Part shown: piece after piece, positions 31,901 to 42,528 of the stretch
Position numbering within the stretch: the stretch's first letter is position 1
How the letters are laid out: each line of letters opens with the position of its first letter
Source: Anaeramoeba ignava
Taxonomy: Eukaryota; Metamonada; Anaeramoebidae
Reading direction: 5' to 3'
Assembly: GCA_028826165.1 (NCBI GenBank)
Contig: JAPDFW010000081.1
Location: 386,001 to 450,000, forward strand
Length of the DNA: 64,000 bases
Notes under the pieces: model-generated
The model's database searches: none
Told to the model about the DNA's origin: nothing
Seen by the model: the letters and a program-made list of their open reading frames with translations, nothing else
Translations under genes and position numbers: made by a program

Positions 31901-32430
31901 AGAGATCACAAAATTCTTCCAAAAATCCAGTTCAAATTCAATTACAAAAAAAATCAAAAACTCAAAGCAAAATAAAAATTAAATTAAAAAAAGAACCAAA
32001 AACAACATATCAATGGTTTAGTAACGATTTAAATAGAAGAAGAGGTCAAAATAAAAAAAGAAAAACTCCATTTCAGAATTGTGAACTTCAATATCATAAA
32101 AAATTTATTCAATCAAAACAATTTCAAATGGAAAACTTAAACAAGTCATTCTCAAAAAATCATAAAGTGAGTGTGAAAACTAAAAAAGAAATTATGTTTA
32201 TTATGTTGCAGTGCCAAATTGTTCTAAATAAATATGGGTTTGAATGGAAATTCCCAAATATTTTCACTTTGAAGGCAAGAAGAAGAGGATTGAAAATTAG
32301 ATTCAAAATTACAAAATCAAGTATTTCTTCATCAGATTCAGAAAAAGAACTTTATTTCATTTATAAAAGAGGTGAACCAATTGAATTTATTCAAATTTGC
32401 AATCAGTTTGTTGATCAAATGATTATTTAA
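28936..32430 (+). CDS. SAD/BRSK-MARK-like Ser/Thr protein kinase with UBA-like and KA1-like regions
   Basis: Four exons: 28936-29490, 31026-31611, 31695-31769, 31853-32430 (597 residues). The kinase domain (about 10-260) has the glycine loop GSGATGKV, the Lys in VAVKII (K39), CHRDLKLEN, DFGM and CGSPQYVAPEII. Intron 1 cuts directly after that APE motif. The activation-loop Thr in LLKTFCGSP is in the position LKB1-type kinases phosphorylate. A UBA-like segment follows (NQVLLELKTFGWDETNIRD to YILFYRK), as in BRSK and MARK. After a basic K/E-rich linker, the last 100 residues (FTLKARRRGLKIRFKI to QICNQFVDQMII) look like a KA1 membrane-binding domain. These kinases control polarity and microtubules in other organisms. 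Small exon 3 (75 bp) is assigned by frame and splice consensus only. Confidence 0.88.
29491..31025. repeat. 1.5-kb intron 1 of kinase gene: 15-bp tandem repeat
   Basis: From GTATAT at 29491 to TTAAAG at 31025 the intron is the 15-mer AAATATTTAATTTAT with AATTCAT, AATTCAA and AAGT variants. The unit is a multiple of three, so long stop-free frames appear on both strands; these are not genes. Confidence 0.93.
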
Positions 32431-32504
32431 TTAAAACAGTTCTTTTCTTTCTTTCTTAATAAAAATTTTTTCATTTAATTTTGATTTTAAATTTAATTTT
32501 AATT

Positions 32505-34313
32505 TTAATTTTGATTATTAAATTTTTTAATTAATAAATCAAATAAATTTGGATTTGTTTCATTTAATTGAAAATAATCAATTCCAATTTCAATTTCATT
32601 GATGATTTGTTGTGTAATTTGAATTTCATCTTTAATTTGATTTGAATAAATCCAATATTCAAATATTTCAAATGATTTATCACTTAATTCACTATAATCT
32701 GTAACTTTATTAGATTTATCATTTGTTACAGATAAAAACATTCCTCGATATAATTCACTTCTCATTATTAATATTAATTTTGGAAATTTATATTGTTTTT
32801 CTTTTCTTTCAATTATAAAATCTTTTTCATTTTCATTTTCATTTTCATTTAAATAAATTCTTTTCATTGTTTCTTCAATTTTTTCATTGGAATTTATAAT
32901 TTCTTTAATTTCAGAATATAATTTTGGATTTATTATTCTGTTTGAATAAATCATTTCAAATATTTGATTTGATTCTTTAACTGATTTATTTGAAATAATT
33001 TCTTGAAGTTTTTCAATTTCATTTTGATTTAATCTATATTTTAATATTAATTTATGAGCTTTGATTATTTCTCCATTTTTGGTTTTAAATGAAATATCAC
33101 AAAATTCTTTTCTTTCAAATAATTTTATCAAATCTTCTTCAAGATTGGAAAAAGAAGGAGGAGAATAATAAAGAAATGAATTGTAATATCCACAAGAAAT
33201 ATGATAATTGGAAATATCTTCATCGAATCTTAATTCAGGAAGTTCAATTTGAATTGGAATTCTTTGTTTTTTTGTATCTCCAGTTCCTAATTGGCCATAT
33301 GAATTATATCCAAATCCTATTAATTTTGAATTGGAAGTTAAAATCAAAGTATGTCCATTTCCAACAGAAAAATCAATAATATTATCATCATTTTCAAATA
33401 AAGATGATTTGATTTCAGTAAATTCATAAGTATAGCTATTTTCATCTTTGCCAAGTCCATTAAATCCAGAATATCCACATGAATAAAGTTTTCTTTTTGG
33501 ATTTTCATTTTCATTTTCATTTTCAATCAACATTATTGAATAAGAATATCCACATTGAATATCAATTATTTTACCTTTTGAAATATTTTGGATTTTGGTT
33601 AATTTTTGGATTTTTGTTTCTTCTTTTATTGATTCTCCTAATCCAAGTTGACCATGAAAATTATTTCCGCATGTAAATAATTCTTGATTTGAATTTAAAA
33701 GAAAAACATGATAAGAAGCATTTCCTGAAAATATTTTAGAAACATTTTTCATCATTAAAATTGGTTTTTCTGTTTTATAAAGTGTTTTAGAATCAAAACC
33801 AAGTTGACCTAATTCATTTAAACCAATTCCATAAGCATTTTGATTTGAAGTTAATAAGTAAATTGAATGATAACCAGAAACAATATCTTCAATTATTCTA
33901 TCATTTGTATCTTTAATTAATGATGAAATATTGATAAATTCATTTGGATTTTTTGAATTAATATATTCTCCTTTGGCAAATACATTTCCTTCTATTGTTA
34001 AAATAGCTTCATTTTGAACACCAACAGTTACTTTTTGAATATTTTCTTCAATTTGGATTTTTGAAGGATTTTGATTTGAATAATTTTCTTTTAAATATTC
34101 TATTGCTTTTCCATTTTTAAAAAGCAAAATTGTTGAATAATTTCCTGATGAAATTTGTATAATTTGTTTTTCATTTTCATTTTCATTTTCATTTTCATTT
34201 TCATTTTCATTTTCATTTTCGAATTTAAATTGAATTGGTTTTATTATTTTATTTGGTTCATTTTTGATAAGTTTTGGGTTTTGATTTAAACCAAAAAATA
34301 AAATTTCATTCAT
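32505..34313 (-). CDS. RCC1-repeat protein with C-terminal tandem BTB (copy 1)
   Basis: A single exon of 602 residues starting MNEILFFGLNQN. An E/N dipeptide run (about 35-47) is followed by RCC1 blades with the G-x-x-x-x-GQLG signature (YGIGLNELGQLGF, FTCGNNFHGQLGLG, LYSCGYSGFNGLG, IGFGYNSYGQLGTGD), consistent with a beta-propeller over about residues 40-380. The C-terminus has a first BTB (EEDLIKLFERKEFCDISF, AHKLILKYRL) and a second with MRSELYRGMFLSVT and a DYSELSDKSFE segment. RCC1 propellers bind chromatin or small GTPases in known proteins; the BTB pair suggests adaptor function. It is the tandem paralogue of the gene at 34679-36496, and the two share the same last 12 residues. A TCAT element lies 20-28 bp upstream. 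Confidence 0.92.
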   Translation of the reverse strand: MNEILFFGLNQNPKLIKNEPNKIIKPIQFKFENENENENENENENENEKQIIQISSGNYSTILLFKNGKAIEYLKENYSNQNPSKIQIEENIQKVTVGVQNEAILTIEGNVFAKGEYINSKNPNEFINISSLIKDTNDRIIEDIVSGYHSIYLLTSNQNAYGIGLNELGQLGFDSKTLYKTEKPILMMKNVSKIFSGNASYHVFLLNSNQELFTCGNNFHGQLGLGESIKEETKIQKLTKIQNISKGKIIDIQCGYSYSIMLIENENENENPKRKLYSCGYSGFNGLGKDENSYTYEFTEIKSSLFENDDNIIDFSVGNGHTLILTSNSKLIGFGYNSYGQLGTGDTKKQRIPIQIELPELRFDEDISNYHISCGYYNSFLYYSPPSFSNLEEDLIKLFERKEFCDISFKTKNGEIIKAHKLILKYRLNQNEIEKLQEIISNKSVKESNQIFEMIYSNRIINPKLYSEIKEIINSNEKIEETMKRIYLNENENENEKDFIIERKEKQYKFPKLILIMRSELYRGMFLSVTNDKSNKVTDYSELSDKSFEIFEYWIYSNQIKDEIQITQQIINEIEIGIDYFQLNETNPNLFDLLIKKFNNQN

Positions 34314-34678
34314 TTTTGAAAAAGAAAAAAAATGAAAAAATGATTTTTGGAATTTTAATTTTAATTTTAATTTTGATTTTGATTTTAATTTTGATTTTAA
34401 TTTTAATATTAATTTTGATTTTAATTTTAATTTTAATTTTAATTTTAATTTTAATTTTAATTTTAATTTTAATTTTAATTTTAAATTTTAATTTTGATTT
34501 TAATTTTAATTTTAATTTTAATTTTAATTTTAATTTTAATTTTAATTTTAATTTTAATTTTGATTTTAATTTTAATTTTAATTTTGATTTTAATTTTGAT
34601 TTTAATTTTAATTTTAATTTAAATTTTGATTTTGATTTTAATTTTAATTTAATTTTAATTTTAATTTTAATTTTAATT
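34314..34678. repeat. Hexamer repeat between the tandem RCC1-BTB genes
   Basis: 365 bp, mostly TTAATT/TTGATT hexamers (plus strand) from about 34350. The 30-40 bp next to 34313 hold the promoter of copy 1 (TCATTTTTTC on the coding strand). The same hexamer occurs after the stop of copy 1 at about 32480-32515 but there has only a few units. Confidence 0.85.
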
Positions 34679-36496
34679 TTAATTTTGATTATTAAATTTC
34701 TTAATTAATAAATCAAATAAATTTGGATTTGTTTGATTTAATTGAAAATAATCAATTCCAATTTGAATTTCATTGATGATTTCTTGTGTAATTTCAATTT
34801 CATCTTTAATTTGATTTGAATAAATCCAATATTCAAATATTTGAAATGATTTATTACTTAATTCACTATAATCTGTAAGTTTAATAGATTTATCTTCAGT
34901 TACAGATAAAAACATTCCTCGATATAATTCACTTCTCATTATTAATATTAATTTAGGAAATTTATATTGTTTTTCTTTTCTTTCAATAATAAAATCTTTT
35001 TCATTTTCATTTTCATTTTCATTTAAATAAATTCTTTTCATTGTTTCTTCAATTTTTTCATTTAAATTTATAATTTCTTTAATTTCAGAATATAATTTTG
35101 GATTTATTATTCTGTTTGAATAAATCATTTCAAATATTTGATTTGATTCTTTAATTGATTTTTTTGAAATAATTTCTTGAAGTTTTTCAATTTGATTTTG
35201 ATTTAATCTATATTTTAATATTAATTTATGAGCTTCGATTATTTCTCCATTTTCAGTTTTAAATGAAATATCACAAAATTCTTTTCTTCTAAATAGTTTT
35301 ATCAAATCTTCTTCAATATTGGAAAAAGAAAAAGGAGAATAATAAAGAAATGATTTGTAATATCCACAAAGAATGTGATAATTGAAAATATCTTCTTTAA
35401 ATCTTAATTTAGGAAATTCAATTTGAATAGGAATTAATTTATATTTTGTATCTCCAGTTCCTAATTGGCCATATCTATTATTCCCGAATCCAATTAATTT
35501 TGAATTTGAAGTTAAAATCAAAGTATGAAGAGCACCAACAGAAAAATCAAGAATATTATCATCATTTTCAAATAAAGATGATTTGATTTCAGTAAATTCA
35601 TAAGTATCTTCATTTTTACTAAGTCCATTATATATCCAATCTCCACATGAATAAAGCTTTCTTTTTGGATTTTGATTTTCATCTTCATTTTCAATCAACA
35701 TTATTGAATGTATACTTCCACATTGAATATCAATTATTTTACCTTTTGGAATATTTTGGATTTTGGTTAATTTTTGGATATATTCTTTTTTTCTTGATTT
35801 TCCTAATCCAAGTTGACCATCATAATTATTTCCGCATCCAAATAATTTTTGATTTGAATTTAAAAGAAAAACATGATAAGAAGAATTTCCTGAAAATATT
35901 TTAGAAACATTTTTCATCATTAAAATTGGTTTTTCTGTTTCTTTAAGTGTTTCAGAATCAAAACCAAGTTGACCAAATTCATTTGAACCAATTCCATAAG
36001 CATTTTGATTTGAAGTTAATAAGTAAATTGATTTAGCTCCAGAAACAATATATTGAATTGTTCTATCATTTGTATCTTCAATTAATGATGAAATATTGAT
36101 AAATTCATTTGGGTTATTTGGATTAATATATTTTCCTTTTGCAAATACATTTCCTTCTATTGTTAAAATAGCTTCATTCTCAACACCAACAGTTACTTTT
36201 TGAATATTTTCTTCAATTTGGATTTTTGAAGGATTTTGTTTTGAATCATTTTCATTTAAATATTCTATTGCTTTTCCATTTTCAAAAAGGAAAATTGTTG
36301 AAAAATAACCTGATGAAATTTGTTTAATTTGTTTTTCATTTTCATTTTCAAATTCATTTTCATTTTCATTTTCAAATTCATTTTCATTTTCATTTTCATT
36401 TTCAAATTTAAATTGAATTGGTTTTGTTATTCTTTTTGGTTTATTTTTTATAAGTTTTGACTTTTCATTTTTACCAAAAAATATAATTTCATTCAT
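34679..36496 (-). CDS. RCC1-repeat protein with C-terminal tandem BTB (copy 2)
   Basis: Paralogue of the neighbouring 32505-34313 gene, similar along its whole length and with the same domain order: E/N/F low-complexity run, RCC1 propeller (YGIGSNEFGQLGF, FGCGNNYDGQLGLG, IGFGNNRYGQLGTGD), degenerate BTB, canonical BTB (MRSELYRGMFLSVTED). The frame is open up to 36553, but I place the start at the ATG at 36496. Translation from there, MNEIIFFGKNEK, aligns with the start of the paralogue, and the extra 19 residues come from the T-rich promoter containing the TCAT element (A at 36516). About 605 residues. A recent tandem duplication is the simplest origin. Confidence 0.92.
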   Translation of the reverse strand: MNEIIFFGKNEKSKLIKNKPKRITKPIQFKFENENENENEFENENENEFENENEKQIKQISSGYFSTIFLFENGKAIEYLNENDSKQNPSKIQIEENIQKVTVGVENEAILTIEGNVFAKGKYINPNNPNEFINISSLIEDTNDRTIQYIVSGAKSIYLLTSNQNAYGIGSNEFGQLGFDSETLKETEKPILMMKNVSKIFSGNSSYHVFLLNSNQKLFGCGNNYDGQLGLGKSRKKEYIQKLTKIQNIPKGKIIDIQCGSIHSIMLIENEDENQNPKRKLYSCGDWIYNGLSKNEDTYEFTEIKSSLFENDDNILDFSVGALHTLILTSNSKLIGFGNNRYGQLGTGDTKYKLIPIQIEFPKLRFKEDIFNYHILCGYYKSFLYYSPFSFSNIEEDLIKLFRRKEFCDISFKTENGEIIEAHKLILKYRLNQNQIEKLQEIISKKSIKESNQIFEMIYSNRIINPKLYSEIKEIINLNEKIEETMKRIYLNENENENEKDFIIERKEKQYKFPKLILIMRSELYRGMFLSVTEDKSIKLTDYSELSNKSFQIFEYWIYSNQIKDEIEITQEIINEIQIGIDYFQLNQTNPNLFDLLIKKFNNQN

Positions 36497-36800
36497 TTTT
36501 GAAAAAGAAAAAAAATGAAAAATAAAAAAGGAAAAAAAAATTTTGGAATTCATTTCAAAAGGACAAAATTTTTATTTTTTGATTTTGATTTTAATTTCAA
36601 AATTCAAATCATTTGAAAATGGAAAAAAAAAGTATTTGATTTTTGGATTTGATTTTTGGATTTGATTTTTGGATTTAATTTTTGAATTTGATTTTTGAAT
36701 TTAATTTTTGATTTTTAATTTTTAATTTTTGATTTTTGAATTTGATTTTTGGATTTGATTTTTAATTTTTAATTTTTAAATTAATTTAAATTTTGATTTT
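36497..36800. other. Intergenic region, low complexity
   Basis: 304 bp between the RCC1-BTB copy 2 start and the PDCD5 stop. The part near 36500-36550 is the copy 2 promoter. From about 36630 to 36790 there are 12-13 bp repeats of GATTTTTGGATTT and TTTTTAATTT type. No gene is visible. Confidence 0.6.
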
Positions 36801-38359
36801 TTAATAAAAATCTTCATCACTATCATCACTCCAATGTTTTCTTTGAATCTATTTAATTTTAAAATTAAAAATTAAAAATTGTTTTGTTTTGTTTTGGAAA
36901 TTTTTAAGTTAAAATAAATCACTTTAACTGTGGTTTCTTTTTTTGTTTGTTTAGTAAACTCTTCAACAAAATCAATTAATTGTTGTTCAGAGATTTGTTG
37001 TCTAATTCCACTTTGAAGGATAAAATTTTCAATTTGTCTTGCATGTTCTGGTCTTACAAGAGCAATTCTGGAAACTTTTTAATTTTTAATTTTGAATTTT
37101 TAATTTTGAATTTTGAATTTTGAATTTTGAATTTTGAATTTTGAATTTTGAATTTTGAATTTTGAATTTTGAATTTTGAATTTTGAATTTTTACGTCTTT
37201 CTCTTGCTTCTGTTGATAAAATTTGTGAAAGAATTGCTTTTCTTTGTTCTTCCATTGCTCTATTTTTTGGAAAGAAAATTAAATTTTTTAAATTGATTGT
37301 TTAAATTGAATTGTTTAAATTGAATTGTTTAAATAGATTGTTTAAATAGATTGTTTAAATAGATTGTTTAAATAGATTGTTTAAATTAAAGTTTTAAATA
37401 GATTGTTTAAATAGATTGTTTAAATAGATTGTTTAAATAGGATTGTTTAAATAGATTGTTTAAATTGGATTGTTTAAATAGATTGTTTAAATTGAACTGT
37501 TTAAATAGAAAGTTTAAATTGATTGTTTAAATTGAATTGTTTAAATAGATTGTTTAAATAGATTGTTTAAATAGATTGTTTAAATTGATTGTTTAAATTG
37601 GATTGTTTAAATAGATTGTTTAAATAGATTGTTTAAATTGATTGTTTAAATTGAATTGTTTAAATAGATTGTTTAAATAAATTTTTTAAATATATTGTTT
37701 AAATTGAATTGTTTAAATAGATTGTTTAAATAGATTGTTTAAATAGATTGTTTAAATTGGATTGTTTAAATAGATTGTTTAAATAGATTGTTTAAATAGA
37801 TTGTTTAAATATATTGTTTAAATATATTGTTTAAATTGAATTGTTTAAATTAAAGTTTTAAATAGATTGTTTAAATAGATTGTTTAAATAGATTGTTTAA
37901 ATTGGATTGTTTAAATAGATTGTTTAAATAGATTGTTTAAATTGGATTGTTTAAATTGGATTGTTTAAATAGATTGTTTAAATAGATTGTTTAAATAGAT
38001 TGTTTAAATTGAATTGTTTAAATAGATTGTTTAAATAGATTGCTTAAATAAATTTTTTAAATAGATTGTTTAAATAGATTGTTTAAATTGAGTTGTTTAA
38101 ATAGATTGTTTAAATTGAATTGTTTAAATTGGATTGTTTAAATTGAAGTTTAAATAGAAAGTTTAAATTGAAGTTTAAATAGATTTTACGCTTGCTTCTT
38201 TTGCATTTCTGCATTATTCTTTTATCAAAATAAAAAAAGCAAAAAAAAATAAGTAAAAAATTTTTTTTAAATTTTATTTTTTTTGGAGTTTCAAAAAACC
38301 TGTTTTTGTTGTTTTTGTTGTTGTTGTTGTTGAAGTTTATTAAGTTCAGATTGTTGCAT
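36801..38359 (-). CDS. PDCD5: PDCD5 (programmed cell death 5 / TFAR19 family)
   Basis: Five short exons: 38359-38300, 38218-38190, 37259-37195, 37074-36923, 36848-36801, giving 117 residues, close to the 125 of human PDCD5. The start MQQSELNKLQQ leads into a Q/K-rich helix. The conserved core follows: AILSQILSTEARERLSRIALVRP, then ARQIENFILQSG and ISEQQLIDFVEEF. The basic and acidic tail ends KHWSDDSDEDFY, like the DSDEDDDY end of animal PDCD5. The family is universal in archaea and eukaryotes and binds nucleic acid and, in animals, the CCT chaperonin and TIP60. Four introns cut a 354-bp coding sequence; intron 2 is a 930-bp tandem repeat of 13-bp units and intron 3 is a TTTTGAA 7-bp repeat. 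Confidence 0.92.
37260..38189. repeat. 0.93-kb intron 2 of PDCD5: 13-bp tandem repeat
   Basis: The plus strand reads TAAATAGATTGTT in tandem with TTGAATTGTT and TTGGATTGTT variants that keep or change the length by one base. It is bounded by a donor GTAAAATC (minus strand, 38189) and an acceptor AATAG at 37260. Confidence 0.92.
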
Positions 38360-38508
38360 TTCGAAAAATAAAAGAAAAAGTAAGTAAAAGTAAAAAAGAA
38401 AAAGAGAAAAATAAAAAGAAAAAAAAATGAATTTTGAAAAAATTATAAAAAATTTTTTTCAATTTTTTTTTTCATTTTTTTTTATTCTTTTTTCAATAAA
38501 AAACACAA
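38360..38508. promoter_or_regulatory. 149-bp bidirectional promoter of PDCD5 and VPS39
   Basis: Divergent starts at 38359 and 38509. A TTCATTTTTT element (A at 38474) lies 35 bp before the VPS39 ATG. On the PDCD5 side the only comparable element has its A at 38428, 69 bp upstream, farther than usual. Confidence 0.45.
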
Positions 38509-41500
38509 ATGGAACATCGAGCTTTTGAAATTCAATTAATTTCAACAGAAAAATTTAAAATTGAATGTTTAACAACTTATTCAAATAAACTTCTAATTGG
38601 AAAAAGTGATGGAAATGTTATTGTTCATGAAGTTACAAAAGAGCAAAATAAATATGTTTTTTCAAAATCTCAACAATTTTCTTTATCAAACAAACCTATT
38701 TTACAACTTGAAGCTTTACCAAAAATTAATATGATTTTAGCTTTAACCAATCATGTAATTTTTTTTCAATTAATCAAATTAAAATTAAAAATAAAATTAA
38801 AAATAAAATTCATTTATAAAATTAAAATTAAAATTAAAATTAAAATCAAAAATAAAATTCATTTATATAATTAAAATCAAAATCAAAATTAAAATTAAAA
38901 TTAAAATTATAATTATAATTAAAATTAAAATCAAAATTAAAATTAAAATCAAAATCAAAATTAAAATCAAAATCAAAATTAAAATCAAAATTAAAATTAA
39001 AATCAAAATTAAATTTAAAATTAAAATTAAAATCAAAATTAAAATTAAAATCAAAAAATTAAAATTAAAATTAAAATTAAAATTAAAATTAAAATTAAAA
39101 TTAAAATCAAAATTAAAATTAAAATTAAAATTAAAATTAAAATTAAAATTAAAATTAAAATTAAAATTAAAATTAAAATTCATTTATAAAATCAAAATTA
39201 AAATTAAAATTAAAATTAAAATTAAAATTAAAATTAAAATTAAATTTAAAATTAAAATTAAAATTAAAATTAAAATTAAAATCAAAATCAAAATCAAAAT
39301 TAAAATCAAAATCAAAATTAAAATTAAAATCAAAATTAAAATTTAAATTAAAATCAAAATTAAAATCAAAATTAAAATCAAAATTAAAATTAATTTATGA
39401 ATATTTTAGTATGTCAGTATTTTTTCATTAGATGATTTTAAACCACTTTACAAATTGAAACAAACAAAAGGAGCACATTTAATAGCAGTTCATCCAACAA
39501 GTCAACAATATCATTTTGTAGTTGCGATGAAAAAAAAATTAATTACTTTTTATTGGAGTGGAAATAATATTATGACTTCTAAAGATATTACACTTATTGA
39601 TATTCCAAAAACAATGGAATGGATTCAATATCAAGTTTGTATTGGTTTTAAAAAAGGTTATACTATGTTTACTTTAAATAATTTGGAATGTTCTGATTTA
39701 CTTCCTGGTGGAAAAAGTGGAAATCCTTATACAGCAAAAATTTCTGAAAAAGAATGTCTTGTTGGAAGAGATCGTACTTATTTTTTATTAAATTCCAATC
39801 AAATAAATCAAAATTTAAAATTAAAATTAAAATTCATTTATAAAATTAATTTTAATTTTAAAATTTAAAATGAAAATTAAAAATTAAAAATTAAAAATTA
39901 AAATTAAAATTCATTTATAAAATTAAAATTAAAATTAAAATTAAAATTAAAATTAAAATCAAAATTAATATTAAAATTAAAATCAAAATTAAAATTAAAA
40001 TTCATTTATAAAATAAAAATTAAAATTAAAATTAAAATTCATTTTTAAAATTAAAATTCATTTATAAAATTAAAATTAAAATTCATTTATAAAATTAAAA
40101 TTAAAATTCATTTATAAAATTAAAATTAAAATTAAAATTAATATTAATATTAAAAATTAAAATTAAAATTAAAATTCATTTATAAAATTATTTTGAAAAT
40201 TATTTTGAAAATTAGATATTAGTATTTTTTATGATGCAAATCTAAAACCAACAAGACAACATGGAATAGTATGGGGTGATACACCATTAGTAACAACATT
40301 TCATCAACCTTATTTAATTGGAGTATTACCTGAACAAATTGAAATACGAACAATTGATTCAAAAAAATTAGTTCAAAAACTTGCATATCCAGGAATAAAA
40401 ATAATTAGTAATAAAAACAACCTTATATATTTAGCAACAACAAACAGCATTTATCGGATGTATCCTGTGCCACTTATTGAACAGGCAACAATATTAGTTA
40501 AACAGAATGAATATATTGAAGCACTTCAATTATGTGAATTAATTGGACATGATGAAATGGAAAAAGAACAGAAAGATGAAAAAATTCGCGAAATTAAAAC
40601 AAAATTTGCATTTTATTTGTTTCACACAAAACAATTTGCTCATTCAATGGATCTTTTTAAAGAAAGTGAATGTGATGTTCGTTCTGTTATTTCTTTGTTT
40701 TCTAATTTTATTCAAAATGTCATTCAAAATCCACTTCAAGATAATCCATTTCCTGTTCCAAAACTTCAACCTGATGAAGTTGAACAAGCCATTTTGGCTC
40801 TTATTGATTTTTTGACTCAAAAAAGAAGAGATCCTGATGTGAATGAAGATGATTTAACACTTATTGATACTGTTATTGTGAAGGCTTATTTAAAAACCAA
40901 TGCTGCTTTAATTGGATCTTTTCTTAGATTTCCAAATCATTGTGATCTTGAGGAAGGAGAGAGGATTTTAAAGAATAATGTAGAAAATATTTAAAATATT
41001 AAAAATAGAAAATATTAAAAAATATTCAAAAATATTCAAAAATATTCAAAAATATTCAAAAATATTCAAAAATATTCAAAAATATTCATAAATATTCATA
41101 AATATTCAAAAATATTCAAAAATATTAAAAAATATTAAAAAATATTCAAAAATATTCATAAATATTCAAATATATATAAAAATATTCATAAATAAAAATA
41201 TTCAAAATAAAAATATTAAAAAATATTCATAAATATTCAAAAATATTCAAAAATATTCAAAAATATTCATAAATATTCTTAAATATTCAAATATTTTTTA
41301 CTAAAGAGACCAAAAGAATTAATTGAATTATATGCAAGCAAAAAAAAACATAAACAAGCATTAGAACTTTTAGAACAAGAAGAATTCGCAAAAGGAAAAA
41401 TATTCTCAATTGTAAAATACTTGCAATATTTAGGATCAGAAGATCTAGACTTAATATTCAGATACACTGACTTAATCCGTCAAGTTGATCCAGAACAAGT

Positions 41501-42440
41501 TCTTGAAATCTTTACATTTGAGCCAAGTAACGAAAACCCAAGAAATCTTCCAGTTGCTCAAGTAAAAGAATATTTATCATCAAGAACACCAGAAAATGTG
41601 GTTCCATATCTCACACACGTGATCTATGTTAAGAAAGATCAAACACCAGCATTCCACAACGATCTTCTTTTGGGATTGCTTGAAGAAGTTGTTTTATTGA
41701 ATTCAAAAATCAAAATGGAAATTAAAAAGAATCCAGATCAACCTGATTCAAATTTAATGGAATTGAAGAAGAAATATTTCCAATTAAGAAAGAAAATGTA
41801 TAATTTTCTTGAGGACTCGAAATTTTATACACCAGAAAAAATGCTTTCAAGATTTCCACAAGATGATTTATTTGAGGAAAAAGCATTACTTTTAAGTAGA
41901 TTAAATCAACATGAAAAAGCACTTGAAATTTACATTCATAATTTGGATAACTTTGAGAAAGCTGAGGAATATTGCCAGAAATATTACAGTCAAGAAGGTG
42001 AATCTGAGAAGGTTTATTTCTATTTACTCAAACAGTATTTAGCGCCTCTTAAAAGCGAACCAAACATCCAAAAATCTTTTGAAATTCTCAATCGGTATCA
42101 CCAGAAAATCAATCCTGAACAAGTATTCGCAATTCTGCCCAAAGATTTGTATCTGCTTGATTTGTACCCATATATTGATTCAGTCATGAATGAGAAAATC
42201 AATTCAAAAAGAACTTATGAAATTACTAAAAATCTTCTTAAAGCAGAAATCATGAATTTTAACACAAAATTAGTTCAAGCTAAAAGTAGATATGTTCGCA
42301 TTCAAGAAAATACTAAATGCTGTTTTTGTGATAAACGTATCGCTTCTTCCGCTTTTTCTGTTTATCCTAATGGAGATTTGGTTCATTTCGGTTGCAAAAA
42401 AGATTATGAAGAAAAAATTGAAAAAGAGAAAAATTTTTGA
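38509..42440 (+). CDS. VPS39: VPS39 / TRAP1-family HOPS tethering subunit
   Basis: Four exons: 38509-38754, 39410-39773, 40216-40979, 41307-42440 (835 residues; human VPS39 is about 875). The N-terminal half is a CNH beta-propeller (CLTTYSNKLLIGKSDGNV, YVSIFSLDDFKPL, KKGYTMFTLNNLE). The middle is a clathrin-repeat helical solenoid, including PKELIELYASKKKHKQALELL and IVKYLQYLGSEDLDLIFRY. The C-terminal zinc-binding end, CCFCDKRIASSAFSVYPNG then LVHFGC, closely matches the VPS39 terminus. As part of HOPS it would tether Rab7-positive vacuoles and late endosomes. Introns 1 and 2 are AAAATT/AAAATC hexamer repeats and intron 3 is an 11-bp repeat. The residue or two around the exon 3/4 junction is less certain. 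Confidence 0.92.
38755..39409. repeat. Hexamer-repeat intron 1 of VPS39
   Basis: 655 bp of AAAATT with AAAATC variants and a few ATTCATTTATA patches, bounded by GTAATT at 38755 and TTTTAG at 39409. The reverse complement reads as alternating F/N or L/I frames, which are artefacts. Confidence 0.9.
39774..40215. repeat. Hexamer-repeat intron 2 of VPS39
   Basis: 442 bp from GTACTT to AATTAG. It consists of AAAATT blocks separated by repeated ATTCATTTATA segments, the same two elements as in intron 1 and in intron 2 of the thioredoxin-UBX gene. Confidence 0.88.
40980..41306. repeat. 11-bp repeat intron 3 of VPS39
   Basis: 327 bp of the 11-mer AATATTCAAAA with AATATTCATAA variants, from GTAGAA at 40980 to CTAAAG at 41306. 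The unit differs from the TTTTAWATYAA repeat but has the same length. Confidence 0.9.
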
Positions 42441-42528
42441 CACTTTTTTTTTTAAAATCATTTTTTAAATCAAAAAATTAAAAAATCATTTTTTTCATTT
42501 TCATTTTTTTCAATTTAAAAAAGAAAAA

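Noticed and set aside
36497-36553. N-terminal extension of RCC1-BTB copy 2 (19 residues)
   Set aside because: The extra residues are encoded by the T-rich promoter with the TCAT element, and the paralogue starts at the MNEI position.
38863-39183. Minus-strand frame rich in F-N-F-N and I-L
   Set aside because: Hexamer repeat of VPS39 intron 1.
41000-41300. CRISPR-like regular repeats
   Set aside because: Units are 11-bp head-to-tail without unique spacers, in a eukaryotic intron.
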